64,000 nt of DNA from Anticarsia gemmatalis. Taxonomy: Eukaryota; Arthropoda; Insecta; Lepidoptera; Erebidae. The notes under the pieces were generated by a model. The model saw only the letters and a program-made list of their open reading frames with translations. It searched no databases and had not been told where the DNA came from. This document shows, one piece after another, positions 12,701 through 26,175 of this stretch. The translations under genes were made by a program, and so were the position numbers. Numbering within the stretch: the stretch's first letter is position 1; each line of letters begins with the position of its first letter. Location: the NCBI RefSeq assembly GCF_050436995.1, contig NC_134776.1:15169001-15233000 (forward strand), written 5' to 3'.

Positions 12701-15700
12701 AAAATACTCTCCATGATCTTATTGCGGACGATACTAGTATCTCCGCAGTCTCTATACCTAGTTCCTTAGCTGAAAAAACTAACTTCCCTAAATCTAAGCT
12801 CAGCGGTACAACTTCAGAAAAAGATTGTAACGGTCAAAGTAGTGCAAGCGCTGAAATGAGCGGGAAATCTCTTAAAGAAGAGAAACAACGACAGAATGAA
12901 GAGATCGTTATAATGGAATCCTCTTCCCTTTCCTCAGAGACTGGTTCTTGGGAATCTGTGTACCCCCCTAAGTTTGTTGAGAAAGAAATCTGTGAAAAGT
13001 TTCTACTAAACGAACGCCAGTACAGCAACTTTGAACAAGACAATGAGAGTACGTCGCCTGAACCTGATATCCCACCTAGTTTAGTTCAAAAATCTCCGTT
13101 TAAATCAACTGCATGCTTCATAGATGCTTCTAGTTTAGTCGATGAAGATGAAACTATTGAAATTGAAAGTATTAAAAATGAAACTAAGCCTAACGTTAAA
13201 CTCGACATCCTTCCTGCTCCCAGTCAGCCAGTACCTTGTTCCACAGTTAAGCTAGATATAAGCCCGATCGACTGGTCGGAAAGCAATGACAATGAAGATT
13301 CATTAGAACAAACAGAGAAGAAAGATCCGGACTCAATACAAAAAGATCTATCACCAACAATATTCGAAATGACCCCAATTACTGAAGATTCCTTATGCAC
13401 TAATGCGTTTGAAACAGCCACTCAAGTCGAACCAGATAAGGTCCCAGAAGTAGACGAAAGTTCTAATTACATGTCGGATAAAGATAGATCGCTCCGCTCG
13501 AGTACGGTGTTTATGTCTAGTACCCCTAATAACTCCATAATGTCGCTAAAAACATACAAACAATATGAGTCCGAAGATAGCGAGAGTACTAATACAGTTG
13601 TGGGATCTGAGAGTTTCTCTAAAAAAGAAAGAAAAGGCAGCCGTTCCCCTCCAATATTATCAGGAGGTGTATCAGTCGAGGACCACTTGCCGCAAGTAGG
13701 CAGCAGTCATGAGAGCAGTCCATTACCTAAATTCAAATTGGAAAATGTACCAATAGTAACTGGCGCGTACTTACCACAGAGTGTGGACACTCAAGGCAGG
13801 CCTAGAACAAGTTCTGCCTCCGCTTGGGTAGTGGATATGTCCGCTGATCCTAAATCAGACGATGGTGCTAACAACAGTTCAAAAAATTCTGAAGAAAGTG
13901 TCAACGAAAAGAAAAATATATTTTCCATGTATATAGATTTAGGTGAAAAGGCAACCTTAAAAGATATGCCACCTAGATTGTCATCATCTATGAATACAAA
14001 AAAGAGTGCTGCGCAAGTAGAAAATAAACCTACGCCGAGAAATTCTAGAGCTACATCGAATACGAGCGATCGCAGCTTTACAAAGGATAAAATAATTGAA
14101 AGCGTCACTATTTTTGAAAAGTACGAATCCTTGTGCAACGATCCCAATATAAGCATTTCGGAAATTATTGCTATCCCAGAAAAACATGAAACAATACCCG
14201 AAGTGCAGGAGAACACGGACACTCATATAATCACAGAAGTGAAACAAACGCGTGTCGTAGTGAGCGGAGGCAAGTCATCGTCACAAAAACACTCGCCGAT
14301 CATAGTTCCGAAAGAACCAGAACCGGATCAAACAAAAGACCTCTTTGTTAAATTATCTGATTTGGATAAACCAGTGCAGAAGTCCGATATCTCGTTCATT
14401 AATGAGACTAAGGAAGTAGACGTACGAATGACACGATCCATCCCCGATAACAACTGGGGCGATCCAGCTTTTTCAAACAATTCCAGATCGATAGAAGTTA
14501 TCAGCTCGTTTCATTCAGAGAATGCACTAAGCCTAAATAGGTTATTCCCTCATTTAAAGAATGAGTTCAGCAGGAGTATGCCAGGTTCTTTGTCGAGCAG
14601 AACACGATCTCCGTTACGTTTGGGCACATCTAGCACCCTGGGGGACCCCGACGATCAAGTTTCAGACATGTCTGAAATAAGCAGCATGCAGAGCAGTAAT
14701 TGTCGATCTGGCTTCGGTAAGATATATGACATGGCATATTTAAATAATGTTTATTATTTCAAATTAAAGGCGTTTGTAGTGACATTCGATATAATTGCAG
14801 GAAACAGTACAACAGACAGTCAAACGTCGAGTTTAATAGAGAACTGCACGTCTCGTCTTGGACAAGACTTATTACGAATGTTTTTGGAAGAAATTGCTCC
14901 TGACGTCATCGTCGAGGTGTCCGGGAAACGATTCAAAGCTCATAAATGCATTTTATCATCCAGGTATGTACTGTAACTTGATACATCATAATGTCAATTT
15001 GATTAGAGGTTTTTCTCTGAGTATATTTTAAAATATTTAGGAATGTTTTCTATCATTATCTTTACTTGCAGGTGTCAATACTTTGCCGGTATATTGAGCG
15101 GCGGCTGGGTTGAAAGTTTAGGCAACGTCATTGTTTTACCACCGTGAGTAATATAATTTAATAACGAAATGGGAGTCTTGCCTATTGTCTAACTTTTTAT
15201 AAAAATGAAGAATAATAAACTAGTATTTTTCTAAGTGAAACTTGTTGCGTTCTAGGTTCTCATACAACGTGGTGTATTTCGCTCTGTGCCACATTTACTC
15301 TGGTTTAGCCACTATACCCGATTCAGTGAGCATCGTAGAACTTGCTACTATCGCTGACATGCTGGGTTTAGAGGGTCTAAAAGAAGCTATCATGTTTACG
15401 TTAAAAGCTAAATACTGTCATCACTTCCATAAGGTAACATATTGTTTAACAACATTTTTATTTTAATGAACTTGTTACCTAATTCGGTACGACATTTCAT
15501 TTTGGACTCACATTTCAGCCATGTGCAGTATGTGTCGTCGGAGTGTTAGAATGTTTCCCATTGTCATCTGTATATGGTCTCGACGACTTGTACCATAAAT
15601 GTCTTAAGTGGATCACGAGACATTTCTCAAAAGTATGGCCCACTAAGGCCTTCGCGACGTTACCTACCGACTTGCTGGACAAGTGCTACCAGAATCACAT

Positions 15701-17706
15701 TGTTAATCTCACTATCGACAACTTAGTCGAGACGGTATATGGCTGCGGTATCACCGGTAAGTTTTATATTTATGGGTTGAGCTTATTTTAAAAGAATATG
15801 CTTTCACTGGATGCTTGTCTGTACAGCGTCGTCACTGCAAAACAGTAGGTGGGCAGAGAGCGTAGCTCGGATGTGTCGGCGGCTCGTGAACGCGGCCGCA
15901 CACTTCGCCGCCCCGAGGCTAGTGGCGGTGTTCCAGGCGATCACGCCTCTGCCCTCGGAAGCGCCACACGCCGCCAAGCAAGCGCTCGATGACTGTCTGG
16001 CGGCTGCCATCGAGTGGGCTCCACCAGAGGAAGCTTGTCGTGCATACGGCTTCCTCTCCGCGCTCGTCAAAGAAATACGCAATCAACATTACTCGAAGCC
16101 CGACCTGATCAGTAATGGCACAGAAAGTATTAAAAGTTACGGACCTAGTAACCTACTTTACACGCACGCGGGCAGTTGGCGGCTGCAGTGCGAGGGCGCC
16201 TTGGTTAGAGCTTCGCCGCGTGTCGTTACCACTCAAGCTTTCAAGGACTTGCCGTCAGATCTACGCAAGAGATTACGAGAACTCGGTTGTATCAAGTACG
16301 GCGCTCACGCTTTACCTTTAACTCCGCCTACGTCATTCACTGAAAGGAAAACAAAAAACACCATTTCGAATAACAAAAGTATTAAAACTTCTAGTACGAC
16401 CACCGCTCGCAGTATTGACATAGCACAGGTGCGTGCTTCCTTCGTACCTTACGCACCCAAACCTGTGATCCCGCTCGGCTCCATGGACACTCTGAAGAGC
16501 AACAACGATCTTCGCGATTTTAAGAAACCTATTCCTTCCACTCATCCGCCTAAAGTGCGGACGACGAAAGCGCAGGAAGAGCGCGCGAAGTTCAACAAAA
16601 CTAAGAACACGAAATCTCAAGATAGGTTGAACAGTAAAACGACAGCAGTTCGAGCGCCATCTTTCGAGAATACAAAGCCGCGATATTTGGAGCCGAAGCC
16701 GTGCAAAGAGAAGAGGACGGTGGTTAATAAACATCTTCCTAAAATTGAGTCATCGAGTGAATCTTCTCGTAATTCGAGTCCGATTCAGATTCGTAACTTA
16801 CGGTCATCGCCACAGAAGGGGCGGCGGGGTAATCGATGCGAGCGCGGGGAGCGGGAGGCGCAGACGATGTCGCAGGACAGCCTGGCGACCAGCTCGCGGC
16901 CGCGCACCGCCGAGCCCTCCACAGACTCGCTCAGCGAGTCACAGACCAGCAATAAGTACGCCACCTACACTAAAGCCAGGCACACTAAAGGCTCCATCGA
17001 ATGTAAGTGATCATTTTATTTATTTTTATCTCCTTTTATCAACGCCATGTCAGTCTATGGTGGTGGTGACTGGCTCCTGATTTCTATCATCATGAAACAG
17101 TAACACAACAGTACATCACAAAACTTTCACGTATACTTTTAACGAATGTATAACTACATTTTATTATTTCATTTATAACATACATATTACTAATCAGGTT
17201 ACAATTATGATGGTATGTGTACAGAATTTTAATGAAGCATATTATTGTATTGTTGTTTTACAGCGATCAAAACGTCACGTTATAACGAAAATAATATGCG
17301 ATCATCGGCCAATAATAAAATGAAAACCAAAATACCGGTGTATTTGAATCAGACATCTAAACCCAAGGGAACCGGGGAAACGAGGAACTCGCGAGATCCG
17401 CAAAAGCGGTGCATGATGGCCAGCAAAATCAATGCGCTGAATAGGCCTGCGGAACGGAAGGTGCCGGGGACCTTGATGAGTGCCACCAAGTCGAGCTCCG
17501 CGAAAATAGTGCCGAAAGTAGTAAAGGAGAGTCCGAACAAGAACATGTCGAAGAGTCAGCGCAGCATGAACACAAGCAGGCACCATGCGCACGACGACAA
17601 GGAGCCGCAGCTGCGGGACATCCCCACCATGGAACGATCCGGCACCTTCCTCAAGGACGAACCCACGTTCGGGGATAAAACCACCAATATAGATATAGAC
17701 CAATGA
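9730..17706 (+). CDS. BTBD8: BTBD8-like protein: two BTB domains, BACK-like region, long disordered segments (about 1812 aa)
   Basis: Exons: 9730-9845, 11013-11186, 11838-14716, 14801-14963, 15072-15143, 15256-15433, 15519-15756, 15827-17002, 17264-17706; total 5439 nt including TGA. All introns are GT-AG and in phase. The first BTB (about residues 30-120) reads IFDESIYSDLEVVCGKLKI, then FISDVYTECN across an exon junction. A Ser/Thr/Asp/Glu-rich segment of about 950 residues follows. The second BTB begins near residue 1070 with LGQDLLRMFLEEIAPDVIVE and KRFKAHKCILSSRCQYFAGI, then ADMLGLEGLKEA. A BACK-like region has VLECFPLSSVYGLDDLYHKC and WITRHFSKVW, and a basic Ser-rich tail follows. Order and motifs match vertebrate BTBD8, whose long form is reported in AP-2-linked vesicle endocytosis; function here is inferred. 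The start is uncertain: ATG 9730 has a weak context, and the frame stays open upstream to a possible acceptor at 9713. Exon 3 is very large (2879 nt). Confidence 0.88.
14717..14800 (+). other. 84-nt in-frame intron of the BTBD8-like gene
   Basis: The intron has good sites (GTAAGATATA donor, ATAATTGCAG acceptor), but its length is divisible by three and it contains no stop, so retention would insert 28 residues just before the second BTB domain without breaking the frame. The encoded stretch is rich in Tyr, Phe and Val, unlike the polar segment around it, which supports its being an intron. Confidence 0.75.
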
Positions 17707-20700
17707 AATACTCCATTCATGTTTGTTAGAAATTAGCGAATTTAATCAAAATACCTACTTGACTATCATATTTAAAAACGACGCATTTATTAATATATTA
17801 AATTGCCTCTTTAACTTGGGATCAAGAAACCGTTTTTGGCTCAACTATTTATGTTTGGAGTACAAGGAACTTCTAGTTATTTTAGTTCAAGTAATGTCTA
17901 TGTAGTGGTTACAGCTGTAAAGGACATTATGTTTCTCTGTGTTTGGTAAGACAATGATCTTAATAATTTTATAATCATTCGTTATGCTTTTAATTTTATA
18001 TTCATCAGGTGTACTAGGTGCAGTAAATAGTATTAATTATTTAATTACAGGTGCCAGCCAAAAACGATATATCGAGCTTTGATTTAGGATGTCGGATGGT
18101 TGTTAGTTGATGTTGTATAATGGGTATTGATCATTGAACGATATTGGATGTGTGTGTTTGTACAGCTACGGTAGAGGACTACAACTATTTAGGTTGGTAT
18201 TAGAATCAGTTTTTGTTGTTAATTATGAACGCAGTCATATTAAATAATCGCTAGCGATGAGCTCGCTCATAGTTATGCTATTTGTGTTCGGATGATGTCA
18301 TGGTAACCTTGCAGATGTACTTGTACATAAACTCACTCACGACTTTTTTTTACTTAAATACAGAAGCCAAAAATACGTGACTTTTTAAAGGCTTTTGTAT
18401 AACAAATGTATTTTTTTACAAAGATTGTAAAGTAGTCACAGTTAACAATAATGATGTCGGATAAGGCAATTTATTAGTCAGAGAATCATGACAGTATCAT
18501 TGCACAGATTTAATAATTAAACTAATACGTTAATTATTGTTGTTATTTCATTTAGAATAAAATATTCTAAATATTCTTTAGTCACCCACCCCTATGGGAT
18601 AGGTGTGGTATTATTATATGTATATTCTTAACAATATTTATCTTGTTACAGTGATTAAAAAATATATCAAAAGTGCGGAGCGTTCAATCAACACCTATTA
18701 TAGGAATGGTATGGGAATAGTTAATGATACAATATAAGGATGAACAATCGTTTTGGATTCAATGTTCGGTGCCGAGTGTACGTTAGCTGGTTAAGGTGAG
18801 AAACCAACTTATGTTTTATGCCCCTAATAATATTATTTTATGTAGACTAGGTATGTTGAAGTATATACTTTCGCGGTATGTACTCATAATATCTACAAAA
18901 TTGCTAACGGATCTTACATACGATGAGAACTTTAAGGTTTATATGTTCTTTCATAAATCTGTTTACATAATAAAGTATTATACCTAATCGATAAACTATT
19001 ATGAAAGTAATTGTTTCTCTTTACAGGTAATCGTGTTTCGAGCTATGAGTGGTGACAGCATCTATTACACAGCGGATGTTATCATATCATCTCTCTTTTC
19101 TCAACGTAAACATCACAATATAATATAATAAGTGGTAACACGAGCATGGTGCAGAAGTTATAGCGGAGAGCTCATATTTCGTCTGTCCATAAGTTTCATG
19201 TTACTTATTGATCTTGTTATAGACGTACATACGTACATCACAAATAGTGGCCTAGAATATTATCAATCTTGATTCGAGTTACTGAGGTGTAATGCATGTA
19301 ATATATTATGTATCTACATACTCACTGCTTTGCTACCTTCACGTATAAATGCTTCAATGTCTAGCTGGATCTAGTACATATACACATATAGGCATAGGAC
19401 TTATTATTATAGTTTCGTTGCCATTTTATTTATATGTATGTAATATTTGTAGAATATTACTTCTAGTAGGTAAAACTATTTATTCGAGTCCGAAATTTTA
19501 TATTATATCTAAGATGATATAATTTTTTATCAATCGTAATTGATTGTAAATAACATATTCTATCGCGATATGTAGAATGTACTTAATAGGTGTTATTGTT
19601 TAATGAATTTATGATTTTAGCTATTTAATTCTCAGCCCTGCACAGTATTAAGTTGTTGTTTTAAGATTTCCCTCCGAATATTTGAAAAGAGTGAAAAGAA
19701 ATGCTTATTTTTATACATATTATAAATTTAATATTATATTAGTGCAAAGGAACTGAGTTTATTCTTAACGGTTAAGAAGTAAGCTATGTGCCGGTATTAT
19801 GTTTTATTGTTCTGCCTATAATACCCCTACGGAACTGTGCTTAAATATGGACTCTATGTAAGACTATCAAGGTGTAGGATACTGTAGCATGTAAGTAGAC
19901 TCTTCCTCTAAATATTGTCGTAACATCACATCAAATGATTACAAAGTAATATAACTTTGCTATACATATACTTACATCTAACTAGGTGTGTATTGTGTTA
20001 CTTGGTTGTACAACTCGATCGTATTATTTATAATGGGTGCATTTTCGGTGGTCTCGTTTAAACGTTTACATGTATGTTTCTAATGTTTAATGTATTCATT
20101 TATGAGCTTGTATTATTAACAATTAGCGTGCCTTATTTATGTCAACATTTAAATTTGTTACTTAACGTATTCTCTATTCTCTGTGTACACAATAATTTTA
20201 TAACAAACGGTGCAGAGACCGCTGGAGATTGATTTATTTTCTCGTTACACGGCTATAAATAACCTTATCAGTGGAACCTTATGACAGGTTGTACTGCACA
20301 ATATATTTACAAAAGTTTAGCTGTATCGTTAAATATACGTTAATATTAGTAACATTTTATTTAACTTAGTAAACTTAGGTTAACTCTCAGAATGATCTCA
20401 ATGATGCACAGTATTCAATATTTTGTTGATTTTCATCAGCATCAGCCGTTGTAATTAATAGGCCATGTTTTATTTGTTCTATATTATTTCTACACTATAA
20501 ACACTATATTTTACAATATTATATTTGTGTCTGTTATTTTGAAGTAGTTATTATGTTAGTGCAATAAGTTCCATCACAATGTGCACTGTCTGTATAAAGT
20601 TTTATGTCTGTAACTCTTAGATTGTAATCGTGAAAAATATTTATTATTGTAATTGTTGATAACAAATATTATGTTAATTTAGAAAAATCATTCAATTCAA

Positions 20701-20720
20701 TAAATATGTGCAATGCCCAT
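17707..20720 (+). other. Probable long 3' UTR of the BTBD8-like gene
   Basis: AT-rich sequence without exons. A canonical AATAAA lies at 20699-20704, about 3 kb past the stop, and another AATAAA-containing stretch lies near 18556. Which one is used cannot be told from sequence. Confidence 0.4.
20699..20704 (+). terminator. Candidate polyadenylation signal AATAAA
   Basis: Canonical hexamer at the distal end of the region after the BTBD8-like stop codon, followed by a GT-containing stretch. Confidence 0.35.
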
Positions 20721-23700
20721 AAAATCATTTTATTTATAAAATTTTGTACCTTTCACAGAAACTATCGATTCCAAACTATCCAGTTCCAGTGGCACGTCAA
20801 ATTAGCGCTAATTACTAAGATTAAAGAATACAGGAAAGAAATAAATAATACAAATGCATGTCATAAATTAAGTCTTTTATTTCAGAAAACGATACAATAT
20901 AGCATAATAGTACAATATAACAACAATACCATACGGAAATTTAATTTAAAGGTCTATTGTTAATTTTAACATAATCCTACGCATTGACACGCTTATAAGT
21001 AGCCTTATACCAATACATCATCTTCCAAAATTGAAATCACATAAAAATGTGAGATCTAGAGCGCACATAGAATTATTTCTTCGTCATATTGTGTTTTAGA
21101 GACTCAATTACAGACAATATTATCTAATGTTATATAAATTAAATAAATTCAAAATGTGGTTATACAAGTGGTTACTGTTAAAATGTAGACTAAACAACAT
21201 CTGATTGTCTTGACATTAGTCAAGGTTGGTTTAGATGAAACCAATGTTTGTGTCAAATAGATTTCAAATTGATTGAACTGGAAATATAATTCAGATTTTA
21301 AAGTGAAAAGTCTCATCTGTATATAAGCAATCGTATGTCCGCCCTAGCCTCACGATATTGAACATGTGTATTTGTTAAAATTTCAACGGGCTGTTACGTT
21401 TACCGACTAAAACGTCGATGTCTTGAGAGGTTCATTGCATTTGATAACCTTTGGGAAGCTGAGTGTAATTTGTAGGTACACTACTTACGCCCACAGGCCT
21501 CGCCTTCTGTGTAAACTAGGAAAGTCATACGATGCACTTTATTCAATTAACAAACATAACAGTCATCAATCTTGTGGAGTATGGACCATTAGTAAGTATA
21601 ACTCCACGTGTAAGGTTGAAACATATTGATGAACTTATTACAAACAAAGTTTCAAGTGGATGACCTAAATCAAACTATGTAATTGTCAGGGACGATTCAT
21701 ACAACAATAAAAGCCCATTGAAATTTTATACATAACCATAACGTTTAGGTTATTTACTTATCACATGTTGTATTCGTCATGAAAATGCTTTTTAATAATA
21801 TGTTTAACTGAACAACTCGTTAATAATGTTGTTCCCGATTTTGTACAGATATTAAGAGCTCCCCCCAGACCCTTTTAAGGTGATAATGATTTGTTTATGT
21901 ATTGTTCAGAATGCTTCCGCAATTCATTACCAATCAGTGTCACCTAATAAAAGGAACCTGAGAAGAAAAACTGCTTATTAATGATCGAAATCTGATCAAT
22001 AACATGTTCACAATAATCATTGATGTACGACTCTATTTCTTCAAATGTCGGTACATTGAGTGTTAAGTTAGATCTTATGTAGATGATGTAGAGATACATT
22101 TAATTAAACAAACTGTTCATCGGCTTTAATTATAAAAAAATCCACCACAAATGAAAATTAAAAATGCCATAAACAAGAGTGAAATTCTTCTAAATATACT
22201 GACACAAAACTACGATTAAATGTGCTATGAAACATGACATGTTGACGCCTAGTATTATCGAATAGTAGCCGTGGAGTTTACAAAACAGGGCCACGGTTAT
22301 TTTACCAATTATTTACTCATACAATCCTCACTTCGCACCTTGTATATCAGTACAACGCTAGCTGAGCTCGCACACATCACCGGCCACGAGTGTCCCAACA
22401 ATATAGTCGGTTTCATTAACATTGCGCATCAACAAAGCCTTCCATATCATTGATGGGAGTAACGCGAAGCTCAGCTAAAGTCAGACCTGGCCGCATCTTG
22501 AACCAAATGTTTTTTAAAAGCAAATACCTATCCTCACTGCTTGTCACTCCCGCTGTGCACTTAAAACAAATAAACTTAATATTCGTTGTAATAAAATAAT
22601 AGTATTAATTTTACTGTTTAATCATTAATTTGGTTGAATATGGTACCGGAAATAAGATATACTCGCTTACAGGAAGAGTACAACAACGGTCTCTCCAAGC
22701 TTAGCGCTAACATTGATGACGGTCGACAAGTAGGTACCTACAGCGATATAATGATGCCATTGTTTCAATTTATCATTTACCAATATTCCAGAAATAGTTG
22801 TCGGATGTCATCCAAATTAAAATACGCTCACGAATTTACAACAGACATAGTAAAAGCCATAATTTGATGCTTGTAAAAATAATGACATGATTTCACTCAA
22901 TTTTACATCTTAAATGACTCGTTTCGCTATAGTCTTAAAACTTCATAAACTTTAATTCTAAGTATTCAAGGCTGGTTATTATTAAGTGGTTGTTAACATC
23001 TATATACCACAACTTAACATTACACTCTCACGTACATTACATAATGCTGTTTGTTGGGGGCTCCTACTGTTACATTAAGTAAATAGAAATAATATATGAA
23101 AATTATAATAACAATTATTAAACAAAATAAAAGTTTCTATCCTTCGCTCGGTAACACACTATATAACAACTTAACGCAATCAATGGGTGATGTGATTGAT
23201 TACGAAATAAGTACTCTGCTCGTATGTCTCGTCAACTAATGCGATATTTCATGACATGTTATGTATAATAAGATTAAAGTTGCCGACTTTTATTTCACGA
23301 AGGAATTATGAGATAGAGAGATAGAGATAGAGTGAGAGAGTCAGTATGGTCTAATAAAATAGCGTACTTAGTGTTATAGACCATAGAGTACGCTTACATA
23401 TTTTAGAGAACGGTTGGCAACCCTAATTGAGATACATAAATAACGTTCAACAACTTGTTTATTTAACATGCTAATGAAAATATGTAAAGTGCGAGATAAA
23501 ATAGCGGTAGGCCGCCACATACTTTCCATGAGGCATTTTAATATTGATGTATGTTTCAAACTTATAACACATTTCTGTGGCAGTATTTGAGTGGGTGAGC
23601 TCCTCAACTGAGGATAGAAACTATTCTACATTTAACAGAAAATAAAACGAAATTCAACAAAGTCTAATCACACATATGGCTTCCATGAGTCAGTTAGTTG

Positions 23701-25830
23701 TTCGCTGACCTGTTAACGCAATAACAGCAACATTTTATATCACTGCGGTATTTCCAACAAATTCATTATATTGTTGCACGGGAATGTAGTTGGGCGAGTA
23801 GTGACACCATGCCGACATCGTGTTCACCTCACGTGAGACACATGGCTACGAACGGTACACGAGGTGGGCACTATAACTTACACAGATACATTATAATCAT
23901 TACAGTGCAGATATGTGGCGCGCCTTACGCGCAAGTACTATTAATGGCAGATCTTTCGTAAGCACTGACCCGACATATAATATATGAGTGTGGAGTGTCA
24001 GCAGTGTGAGTGTGACGTAGTAGCGCCTCGCACCACGCCCCGACACCTCGTACTTAAACAATAGTAACAATAATACTAACATTAATATCTTGCACAGCGC
24101 AATGGTTATTTATTATTTTTATTGTATTCTATACGATATTACTCGTCTGCGATACATAAGCCAGTTAAATCGCAACAACACAGTTATCAATGCTATTTCT
24201 GTACCTACGCACAGGTGATATATGTATAGACTATACACGCAGACACGTACTCAACAGAATCTAATAACATGTATTTATTAAGATTACGTGTTCATTGACA
24301 GCTATTCAATTGTTGTATTCATTTCATTTATAACCTGTACATTTACGACAAAATCAATTCGTGTTGTTATCATTTCGGCAACATACGCTATAACTAACTT
24401 CAATTGTCCTTTAGATAATATTTTACAGCAATTTAAATGTTAACATAAAATAATTGAGTATTTCACTAAATTGAAGAAAGAATTTATTTGTCGCGTTCTT
24501 ACGCTAGCGTAGTCTGAAACGACTACATAATAATCTGTACATATTACAACAACATCAAAGTGAAGCGTTCCACTCACGGAGACTATTAACAACCGCCGAT
24601 TAGGAATGGCTATATTCTCATGGAAAAATATATTTCAAAGATATATGGGCAATAAGCACTTTACTCTCCAATTTAGTCTAATACTCTAATATTACTCGAG
24701 GCACCAAACTACAGTTCCAATACTTTTTATACATATCTGAATACTGTAAAAATCTTCACTACATTAATCTATGTATGGGAAGGCAATGAAAGATGTAACT
24801 GTCACGGTAGCGGGCCCGACCTCGTCGCCGAGCACCGCGCGGGCCAGGACATCTACCGACCGACGGGCGACAATACACGCGCACTCCGTCCAGCGACGAC
24901 AACTATATCCGTCATTACCTTATTGTCACATTATGAAAGCTGTATATTTTGCTTATTAATCACATAACGTGTTCAATGATACACTAATTTTATAATTAAT
25001 TCAATAAAGTACCGACTGACGTAGTTGGTATGTCATGTATGTAACATTAATTCTTTGATAAAATATTGGTAATTTGCCAAAGTAAATACTCTGTTTGGTT
25101 TGTGGTATATGTTCACGCAACACCGATATTTACAAAATTATCACGATTATATATTTAGAATATTGTTGTCTTAATATACTGAATATTGTGTCTGTATCTA
25201 TAAATAACCAACATTATCAAGAACAATTGTTACTATAATACGATTATTTATTGAACTAGTAAAGTAAAACAAAACCTCTGTTATATATTCTATTAACCAA
25301 TCCGCTGCCCTGATATGTAACACATAGATACTGTCAAGTATATCCTGGGAATTTACCTTGAACATGAGAGTTTGTCGAGAAATATAACGTAGTCCATTCA
25401 CAAAATACTCACATCCGAATAAAAGCAACAACTTAAACTTAAATAGAAAAAGATGCATAAATGACACACGAACCGCTAAACTAGCAAACTGTATGAATAT
25501 AGTTAAAATGCCATACACGTGACTACGTATAGATATGTTACCGTGTCGGTACACGTAACACGTAACATGTGCACGTAACGCGGACGCACAGGGCAGGGAC
25601 CGGCGCTTCATAGTACGTTTGAGGCCTGGCTCTTGTATAACCTTGTAACAACATCGTTACATAAACTCTATACTATTTCATAGAGAAATTATCGAATAAA
25701 GCCCTTATACAAATATTCCTGATAGTAGAATGTATAAAAATTTGATTAATTTCTAATAAATGACCAACGCTAATTTAAGTTGTTAACATAATTAAGTTGG
25801 AACATACATAGTTTGCTATGGAAACAGATA
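20721..25830. other. Intergenic region between the convergent BTBD8-like and VAP genes
   Basis: About 5 kb of AT-rich sequence. I find no supported gene. It contains a GA-rich simple repeat near 23309-23342 and a GC-rich patch at about 24805-24900 that stands out in base composition but matches no family I know. Confidence 0.5.
23309..23342. repeat. GA/GATA-type simple repeat
   Basis: Short run of GAGATAGA units (agagagatagagatagag and on), imperfect. Confidence 0.7.
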
Positions 25831-25836
25831 AAGCAC

Positions 25837-25842
25837 TTTATT
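25837..25842 (-). terminator. Candidate polyadenylation signal of VAP
   Basis: TTTATT on the plus strand is AATAAA on the minus strand, about 335 nt past the VAP stop codon. Confidence 0.4.
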
Positions 25843-26175
25843 AGATTTTTACACAAGGTACACGACATGGAACTACAGATTTACATTAATTTCACAAAAT
25901 CAAAACAATTTCTGCCAAAAATGCATTTCGTAGATTAGCATTAGGTAAGTAGCACGAAGTTCATAAATCATCGATCCGTGTTGAAAGCATTTTGACATCG
26001 GCCGAATCACAAAATCGGGAGAGAGGAACACAAGTGCGGCACGACGGAAGCTTGGAGAGGTCGCTATTGAACAAAAGTATATAAGCTGCCTTGTGCGAGA
26101 GGGATGCATCGGGAGCGGTGTAACAGCGGTATCTGTGAGGCGATGTCAAGGTCACCGCGGGGGATGAAAGAGCAT

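Noticed and set aside
15804..16082. Minus-strand frame of 92 codons opposite the BTBD8-like exon 8
   Set aside because: It is the shadow of a GC-rich coding exon whose plus-strand product joins in phase to conserved neighbours.
16745..17080. Arg-rich 111-codon frame on the plus strand
   Set aside because: Out-of-frame shadow of the basic tail of the BTBD8-like protein.
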